Assembly: GCA_964501185.1 (NCBI GenBank)
Contig: CAZCRT010000032.1
Location: 1 to 35,892, forward strand
Source: BS150m-G50 sp964501185 [NCBI: uncultured Bacteroidia bacterium]
GTDB lineage: Bacteria > CAIWAD01 > BS150m-G50
Length of the DNA stretch: 35,892 nt
Reading direction: 5' to 3'
Both the position numbers and the translations under genes were made by a program. Every line of letters begins with the position of its first letter. Within the stretch, counting starts at the first letter, position 1. A model generated the notes under the pieces. That model was not told the origin of the DNA and did not search any database. It saw nothing but the letters and a program-made list of their open reading frames with translations. Shown here one piece after another: positions 30,725-35,892 of this stretch.

Positions 30725-32866
30725 TCAGTGTGAATGCAGTGGACAGTTCTGCAACGGCGCTGTACCATCGAGGAAGTACTCGGTAAATGTGTGTGGGCAC
30801 AGCGTAGTGGCCGGGGCACCGGTTTCAGTACAGATATCCAGTTCGATAATACCTTCCGGCACAGGAAACTCCGCTTTATCGAGCCATCCTTCCCGGTAAA
30901 GTTGTTTCATGAAGGCAGCGAAAACCGGCAGGGCAACTACACCCCCGTACTGACTTCCTCCGAGTTTGAAAGCAGGATCATCCATACCTATCCAGACCGC
31001 GACTACGATGTCAGGGGTGAAGCCGATAAACCAGGCATCGGTAAAACTGTTCGTAGTCCCTGTCTTTCCGGCGACAGGCTGATAAAACCCCCAGCGCCAG
31101 CGTAGTGCTGAAGCTGTCCCCTTGTCCACAACACCACGTAACAGCGAGGTGATGAGAAAAGAGGATTCCTTTGATAGAACTACTTCTCCCGGTGAGTTGA
31201 AGCGGTGAACGAGGTTACCATGCCGATCCTGGATTGTGCTGATAGCCTGTGGTGAATGGTAGACGCCCCGATCGGCAAGAACTCCATATGCTGAGGCAAT
31301 CTCAATTGGAATTACACCACTGGAACCGAGCGCCAGTGTGTAGTCGGCAGCAAATGGTGTTGTCATACCCAGACTCTGAGCGCGTTCTATGACTCGATAC
31401 GGCGGTATTGCTTCCATCATCAGTCGTACACTGATCAGATTCAAAGACTTTTCCAGACCCTGCCTCAGAGAAACTTCACCACCACGGGACCTGTCCCAGT
31501 TTGAAGGTGTCCACCGTTTACCATTCTCTTCCTGGACAACGATATCCTGGTTTGGTATACGGTAGGATGCGGTGTAACCAGCCTCCAGAGCCTCAAGGTA
31601 TAGTACCGGCTTGAACAGAGAACCTGGTTGCCTGACAGCCTGTACCGCACGATTAAACTTATAGAGATCGAAATCCCGCCCACCGATCATCGCCAGAATT
31701 TCACCGGTACGTGGTGAAAGAGCAATAAATGCGCCCTGTGGAACCAGATGATTGTGCATCAGGGAATCGACGAGCAGAGTGTCTGACAGCAGTGAGTCCA
31801 GCTTTTCCACTGTGATACCTGGTTGTCTGAGTTGCAGGTACTCACGGCCACCCCGCCATTTGAAATAGCGGCGGGCAATGGTGTCCTGTACCAGAATCTG
31901 GTGTGTCAGCAGTGATTCAGCCAGTGTCTGAAAGCGATAGTTGAGTGTGGTCTGGATATTGAGGCCATTATCATAGATATCTTCACGCAACGCAGGCAGG
32001 TTAGAGGTGGAATCCGGTTTGACAGAGAGCCCCCGCATCTCCTCCAGTTGTTGACGCACATACTCCACAAAATAGGGTGCCAGAGTATTATTGATGTTGC
32101 GTGCTTTTGTAACTCCCAGAGGCATGGCACGCAAGGAATCAGCCTGTACCGGGAGTAACAGTTCCTGCCTTTCCATCATGCTGATTACCAGATTCCGGCG
32201 ACGCAGAGAGCGCCCTGGATGATTCCAGGGGGAGTATAGCGCGGGTGCACGCAACATGGCGACCAGCAGCGCCGCCTCCTGAGGTTCAAGTTCAGCGGGC
32301 AGCTTTTCGAAATAGAGACCGGCAGCCGCCTGTACACCATAAGCACCATGACCGAAATAGCTGAGGGTCAGGTACATCTCCAGAATTTCATCCTTGGAGT
32401 AGGTTCGCTCCAGCTGAATCGCTGTCAGTATTTCACGAAGCTTGCGGCTGATGGATTTCTTCTGGGTGAGAAACAGGTTCTTGGCAAGCTGCTGTGTCAG
32501 GGTTGAACCACCCTGTTTAAAGGAAAGGTGGCGGATATCGATCACGATCGCCTGCAGGATACGGTAGAGATCAACACCCCAGTGCTCCCGGAAGCGATGG
32601 TCTTCCAGCGCAATTGTTGCTGCCGGCACCCAGGGGGATATCTCATTCAGAGGAACATAGACTCTGTGTTCGTGGAAGTACTCACCCAGCAGAACGCTGT
32701 CAGCAGAGAAGATACGGGTAGCGAAGGGAGGATCGAAACTCTCAAGTTCGTCGAAATCGGGCAGCCCCTTCAGTAACCAGATAAATCCGGCAACTGCCAG
32801 GAGTAACAGTAACAGCAGCAGATAGCGTCCCCAATGACGCCTGGTTTTGTCAGTTGCTGGAGTCAT
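30725..32866 (-). CDS. Class A penicillin-binding protein (PBP1a-like)
   Basis: This 713-residue bifunctional peptidoglycan synthase has an N-terminal anchor helix (13-32). The glycosyltransferase 51 domain has catalytic Glu88 in EDHRF and GGSTLTQQLAKN (119-130). The transpeptidase has SLFK (416-419), SLN (474-476) and KTGT (601-604). A Cys-containing tail follows (CTETGAPATTLCP). It polymerizes and cross-links glycan strands in the periplasm. I chose ATG 32866, which overlaps the lpxH coding end by 17 bases; in-frame ATGs up to 32911 are possible and none has a strong ribosome site. All catalytic residues are present. Confidence 0.95.
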   Translation of the reverse strand: MTPATDKTRRHWGRYLLLLLLLLAVAGFIWLLKGLPDFDELESFDPPFATRIFSADSVLLGEYFHEHRVYVPLNEISPWVPAATIALEDHRFREHWGVDLYRILQAIVIDIRHLSFKQGGSTLTQQLAKNLFLTQKKSISRKLREILTAIQLERTYSKDEILEMYLTLSYFGHGAYGVQAAAGLYFEKLPAELEPQEAALLVAMLRAPALYSPWNHPGRSLRRRNLVISMMERQELLLPVQADSLRAMPLGVTKARNINNTLAPYFVEYVRQQLEEMRGLSVKPDSTSNLPALREDIYDNGLNIQTTLNYRFQTLAESLLTHQILVQDTIARRYFKWRGGREYLQLRQPGITVEKLDSLLSDTLLVDSLMHNHLVPQGAFIALSPRTGEILAMIGGRDFDLYKFNRAVQAVRQPGSLFKPVLYLEALEAGYTASYRIPNQDIVVQEENGKRWTPSNWDRSRGGEVSLRQGLEKSLNLISVRLMMEAIPPYRVIERAQSLGMTTPFAADYTLALGSSGVIPIEIASAYGVLADRGVYHSPQAISTIQDRHGNLVHRFNSPGEVVLSKESSFLITSLLRGVVDKGTASALRWRWGFYQPVAGKTGTTNSFTDAWFIGFTPDIVVAVWIGMDDPAFKLGGSQYGGVVALPVFAAFMKQLYREGWLDKAEFPVPEGIIELDICTETGAPATTLCPHTFTEYFLDGTAPLQNCPLHSH

Positions 32867-33611
32867 CGCCGTATTCTCGTATTTGAAGTCCGGTCTCATC
32901 ATATTGCGCATAAGAGAACTGCCTGATCCAGTCTCCCAGAATCACGAACTCGCCATTGCTGCCTGTCTGCCTCGGTATGTGGATATGCCCCAGGACCACA
33001 TAATCAGTATCACCGGCCAACTGCAAAGATGCGTATTTTTCAAGCTGGCTGAATCGTTCTACAGCCGGTCTTGATGAGCGCCGGGCACTGAGTCTGGAAA
33101 CCTGGTCAGCCAGCCACATTCCGACAGCAGGGGAGAGCAGGCTGAAAAGGGCGCGGCTCAGTGAATGCCGCAATACCCTTTTGAGAAACAGGTATGCTGT
33201 ATCATCAGGATTAAGATCATCACCATGCCTAACATGGAAGCGACCACCAGCCCAGTCGAATTCATGTGGTTCATCATGCAGTTGCAGGCCGATTTTCTCT
33301 GACAGAAATGGACCGAAATGGAAGTCATGATTACCAGGCAGCAGATGTACTACCACACCTGCCTCCACCATTTTTCGTAACTCGATCAGTGTCTGGAAAT
33401 GCCGTTCCGGTACAGCCTGCGGCCATTCAAACCAGAAGTCAAACAGATCACCAAGAATGTACAGTTCATTGCCCGGATGTGATATTGAGCGCCAGAAGCT
33501 GTAAAGCTGCTTCTGTGCATGATCAGACTTATGATGATGATGGCTGCCGAGATGTGCGTCTGCCATGAAGTAGAGTCGGGGGGAAGTGGCGTTCTGCTGT
33601 TCGATGCTCAT
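32850..33611 (-). CDS. lpxH: LpxH-type UDP-2,3-diacylglucosamine pyrophosphatase
   Basis: This 253-residue calcineurin-like phosphoesterase has the metal ligands expected of LpxH: Asp18 and His20 (DAHLGSH), Asp55 (GDLFDFWFEW), Asn94-His95 (GNHDFHFG), His129 (RHGDD) and GHIHIP (208-213). The FDFWFEW segment favours LpxH, which cleaves UDP-diacylglucosamine to lipid X in lipid A synthesis, although a neighbour of unknown substrate cannot be excluded. GGAGAG precedes ATG 33611 on the minus strand; a start 27 codons upstream is rejected. A His-rich loop HHHHK (24-28) is unusual. The gene leads the unit with PBP1a. Confidence 0.88.
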   Translation of the reverse strand: MSIEQQNATSPRLYFMADAHLGSHHHHKSDHAQKQLYSFWRSISHPGNELYILGDLFDFWFEWPQAVPERHFQTLIELRKMVEAGVVVHLLPGNHDFHFGPFLSEKIGLQLHDEPHEFDWAGGRFHVRHGDDLNPDDTAYLFLKRVLRHSLSRALFSLLSPAVGMWLADQVSRLSARRSSRPAVERFSQLEKYASLQLAGDTDYVVLGHIHIPRQTGSNGEFVILGDWIRQFSYAQYDETGLQIREYGDDSSN

Positions 33612-33811
33612 TACTCTCCGGTAAATGGTAGCCGGGTGATTCAGACTGTACAAAGGGGCACAATAATCTAGGTATAGAGAGGCTGATATCAAATGTACTT
33701 TTCAGAAGTGAATACGGGTTTCAAAAGTCTATGCGAGCTGTTTGCTTGATAATGTGAAGAGTTTTCCATATCCATTGTTGTAGTATCACATTGTTCATAC
33801 AGGGATATCAG

Positions 33812-35350
33812 ATGCAATCATACACTCCCGGTAGCCATTCTCTCCCCGTTCCTGTACCGCTGTTTTTGATTCCCAGCTATTGGCTATGTCCGCATTCTCC
33901 AGTTCTGTTCACACTCGTTCCCATCCTCATTCTATTGCTTTTCTCATCTGTAGCTTTGTCCGAGACGCATGTATCCGGAGAGATTTCCGGAACCTGGGAT
34001 CCATCAGGCAATCCCTGGATAGTGGACTCCGCCTGTGTAGTACCATCAGGTCAAATCCTCGATATTCTGCCCGGCTGTGAGATTCAGATTGAATGGTGGG
34101 TGAGTCCGTTAATCCGTGTGGATGGTGAACTGAATGCTATCGGTACGGTTTCTGACAGCATTCGCGTCACAGCGGAATGGGCTGACTATGACATCAACTG
34201 CTTCGAACTGACAACTGGTGGTGATCTGCAAATGCAGTATCTACGCTATACGGCAGATGATCCCGGAGTTTTCATTCAGGGTTGTGAAGGGCAGGGTCCT
34301 TTCAGTATGAGTGATCTGGCAGCACCACTGGGTGAAGTAAACATATACAAGAGTAATCTGCTGCTGCACGACCTACAGCTCTATGAGCTGATGATAGAGG
34401 GACACAATAATACCGCCTCCCACACGGTCTGTCAACAGACTCTACGGCTTGTAACCGATTGGGATGAATCCGGCATAATTGAATTCAGCCATGCCAGCAA
34501 TATTGCTGTGCATGAGGGTACCTTCGAACTGCAAACCACCAGCTCTGATTCCATCTACGCTCGACGCTGCTCGCTTATGATGGATTCCTGCACGGTGAAC
34601 ATGTTCCTGGAGCTGGATTGTAATATGAGTTCGGGTTCGCTTTCCGCTACCGATTGCCAGTTGCAGGAGATAGAAGCTATCTACCCGGTCAACATGAACC
34701 TGACCAACTGCACTTTCAGCAACTACTCCGAATGGATGAGCGGTGGCGCGGAAGTAGAGTTCCAGTCCTGCCGGGGAAACAGTATCGATGTCAGTTTCAT
34801 AAACCAGTTGACGCTGATTGACTGTCAGATTGATGAGGAGGTTGCTCTTGGGGATGATGTAAATGCAACTATTACCGATTCGCAGATCAACAGAGTACAC
34901 GGTTGGGGTGTGACCGGCTTGATTATGATTCAGGACAGTCAGCTGAACGGACTCTACTCACGTTCTACGAGTGGCGAGCAGGCAGTGCTGAATATCGACC
35001 ACTGTCTGTTTCTGTTGGTTTCGGAAGATGACGAGATCACAATCGGAAGACAACAGGTGACAATGCAGAACAACAGCTGGCTGGATACAAGGCCAGGTGT
35101 ACAACCAGTTTTCAGGATTGAAGGTGAGTCGGAAGTTGTTATGCAGAATAATGTGACACAGGGGGGACGCTATGTTTTTGAAGTAGATCCAGAAAGCAGT
35201 ATAGAGACCGACTTCAATATCTACACCGATTACCATCAATTCGAGAATCCGGATTATCAGGGCAACTACTATGTGACAGCTGGAGTAGATGATTTACTTT
35301 TGGATGAACGGGTTATCTGTTCGCCGTCAAAACATTTCGCACTCATTTAG
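33812..35350 (+). CDS. Secreted beta-helix-like protein, probably truncated by an IS
   Basis: This 512-residue protein has a long N-terminal region before a hydrophobic export segment (about 30-50). An opening motif follows (VSGEISGTWDPSGNPW, VVPSGQILDILPGCEI, VDGELNAIGTVSDSI) that typifies secreted right-handed beta-helix proteins of FCB-group bacteria. Repeated short strands (LTDCQI, LTLIDCQID, ITDSQI, IMIQDSQL) support a parallel beta-helix. Members usually end in SPAIDxGDP plus a sorting domain; here the last recognisable residues (DDLLLD) are followed by 14 unrelated residues. That tail begins at TGAACG (35305), a plausible IS3 left end. AGGG precedes the ATG at 33812. Confidence 0.7.
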   Translation: MQSYTPGSHSLPVPVPLFLIPSYWLCPHSPVLFTLVPILILLLFSSVALSETHVSGEISGTWDPSGNPWIVDSACVVPSGQILDILPGCEIQIEWWVSPLIRVDGELNAIGTVSDSIRVTAEWADYDINCFELTTGGDLQMQYLRYTADDPGVFIQGCEGQGPFSMSDLAAPLGEVNIYKSNLLLHDLQLYELMIEGHNNTASHTVCQQTLRLVTDWDESGIIEFSHASNIAVHEGTFELQTTSSDSIYARRCSLMMDSCTVNMFLELDCNMSSGSLSATDCQLQEIEAIYPVNMNLTNCTFSNYSEWMSGGAEVEFQSCRGNSIDVSFINQLTLIDCQIDEEVALGDDVNATITDSQINRVHGWGVTGLIMIQDSQLNGLYSRSTSGEQAVLNIDHCLFLLVSEDDEITIGRQQVTMQNNSWLDTRPGVQPVFRIEGESEVVMQNNVTQGGRYVFEVDPESSIETDFNIYTDYHQFENPDYQGNYYVTAGVDDLLLDERVICSPSKHFALI

Positions 35351-35403
35351 CCATTTAACTATGTGTGGTTTTGGACGTATATTGGCTTGTAAGGAGGTCA
35401 ATC

Positions 35404-35778
35404 ATGAATCCAGAGCCGAACCATTCCCCATCCGAGAAGGCGGTCCGCGAAATTAAACGCAGGACCCGCCGTAAGTTTTCCACTGAAGAAAAGATACGTA
35501 TCGTACTCGAAGGACTCCGGGGTGAAGTGAGCATAGCCGAACTGTGCAGAACTGAGAATATCCATCCCAATCTTTACTACAACTGGTCCAAAGAGTTCTT
35601 GGAAGCGGGGAAGAAACGCCTGCTTGGGGATACTGTTCGCGAAGCGAACAGTGGCGAAGTCAAAGCCCTCCGGCATGAGAATGAACAGCTTAAGCAGGCG
35701 CTGGCAGAGGAACTGTTGCAGAATCGTTATCTAAAAAAAAGTTGTCTGCAACAGGGTATACAGTTGGACGATATATGA
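35404..35778 (+). CDS. IS3-family transposase OrfA (helix-turn-helix)
   Basis: This 124-residue protein has the IS3 OrfA pattern: RRKFSTEEKIRIVLEGLRGEVSIAELCRTENIHPNLYYNW (helix-turn-helix), then a leucine-zipper-like KALRHENEQLKQALAE segment. It binds the IS ends. AAGGAGGT at 35391-35398 is a perfect ribosome site. Near the 3' end is A8-G (35733-35741), a canonical -1 slippery string, and the stop overlaps orfB's ATG (ATGA). A perfect nine-pair dyad with a GAA loop lies inside the gene at 35632-35652. Confidence 0.9.
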   Translation: MNPEPNHSPSEKAVREIKRRTRRKFSTEEKIRIVLEGLRGEVSIAELCRTENIHPNLYYNWSKEFLEAGKKRLLGDTVREANSGEVKALRHENEQLKQALAEELLQNRYLKKSCLQQGIQLDDI

Positions 35779-35892
35779 GGCACACTGCTTCTGAGAAGCT
35801 GGAAGTGATTCGGATGGTAGAACAATCTGATATCAGCGTAAAGAAGACGCTTCAACAGCTGGATATACCTATTAGAACATTCTATGGCTGGT
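35775..35892 (+). CDS. IS3-family transposase OrfB, 5' fragment
   Basis: Thirty-nine codons are visible before the window ends: MRHTASEKLEVIRMVEQSD, then ISVKKTLQQLDIPIRTFYGW. This is the usual N-terminal helix-turn-helix of IS3 OrfB, ahead of the DDE integrase core that lies beyond the window. The frame is -1 relative to orfA and is open back through the slippery string, so OrfB can be made by frameshift as an OrfAB fusion, by reinitiation at the overlapping ATG, or both. Confidence 0.85.
   Translation, partial: MRHTASEKLEVIRMVEQSDISVKKTLQQLDIPIRTFYGW

Larger units (their letters stand above)
35305..35892 (+). mobile_element. IS3-family insertion sequence, left part only
   Basis: The element probably starts at TGAACG (35305), where beta-helix homology of the upstream gene stops. 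It contains orfA (35404-35778) and the beginning of orfB (35775 onward). The right end is outside the window, so target duplications and the second inverted repeat cannot be checked. The boundary is inferred from the TG end typical of the family. Confidence 0.65.

Noticed and set aside
1-35892. CRISPR array, prophage, toxin-antitoxin or defence island
   Set aside because: No regularly spaced repeats, phage structural genes, restriction genes or paired toxin-antitoxin frames were seen; apart from the terminal IS the region is chromosomal housekeeping and envelope genes.

Overview
The window comes from a Gram-negative bacterial chromosome of intermediate GC (roughly half). An LpxH-type lipid A hydrolase, a class A penicillin-binding protein, two lipoproteins with clear lipobox cysteines and a small beta-barrel-like protein indicate an outer membrane. 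The complete Bat operon, a ResB-like protein, an animal-type fused formiminotransferase-cyclodeaminase, DUF4416 and secreted beta-helix proteins fit the FCB superphylum or a neighbouring uncultured phylum (Marinimicrobia, Calditrichota or KSB1-like). That placement is inference. Many genes have strong Shine-Dalgarno (SD) sites, which argues against ordinary Bacteroidetes.

Layout. 224-9537 (+): a TPR lipoprotein with its terminator, then a tightly overlapped Bat operon (MoxR ATPase, DUF58, membrane anchor, BatA, BatB, BatC, BatD, BatE) ending with a SPOR lipoprotein. 9538-10406 (+): two promoters, a 48-residue Arg/Asp-rich protein, a small membrane protein, tRNA-Val, tRNA-Asp and a terminator. 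10462-15371 (+): ResB-like protein, zinc-ribbon coiled-coil protein, RNase P RNA and RecJ. 15410-18561 (-): GAF/PAS histidine kinase and RarA. 18817-23983 (+): YdfG-like SDR, three tandem mini-cistrons, a dicarboxylate symporter, a single-domain response regulator, a LOG-family protein, SmpB and TyrRS. 24043-33611 (-): FTCD, a candidate small RNA, a beta-barrel-like protein, a membrane Fe-S oxidoreductase, DUF4416, a YhcC-type radical SAM protein, PBP1a and LpxH. 33812-35892 (+): a secreted beta-helix protein apparently cut by an IS3-family element that runs off the end.

How the genes fit together. The Bat genes form one envelope-associated AAA/von Willebrand machine. ResB and the haem/Fe-S oxidoreductase point to c-type cytochromes and quinone-linked electron transfer. 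PBP1a and LpxH serve the cell envelope. RNase P, two tRNAs, SmpB and TyrRS belong to RNA and translation.

The most unusual signals are at the RNA level. Two protein stop codons lie inside the 5' strand of a structural RNA (tRNA-Val and RNase P RNA). Three 39-bp units, each a complete 12-17 codon cistron with its own ribosome site, bridge the SDR and transporter genes. A promoter-to-terminator small RNA candidate lies upstream of FTCD. A 21-bp palindrome fills a near-consensus promoter spacer. Several genes have -10 boxes so close to the ATG that the mRNA could be leaderless.
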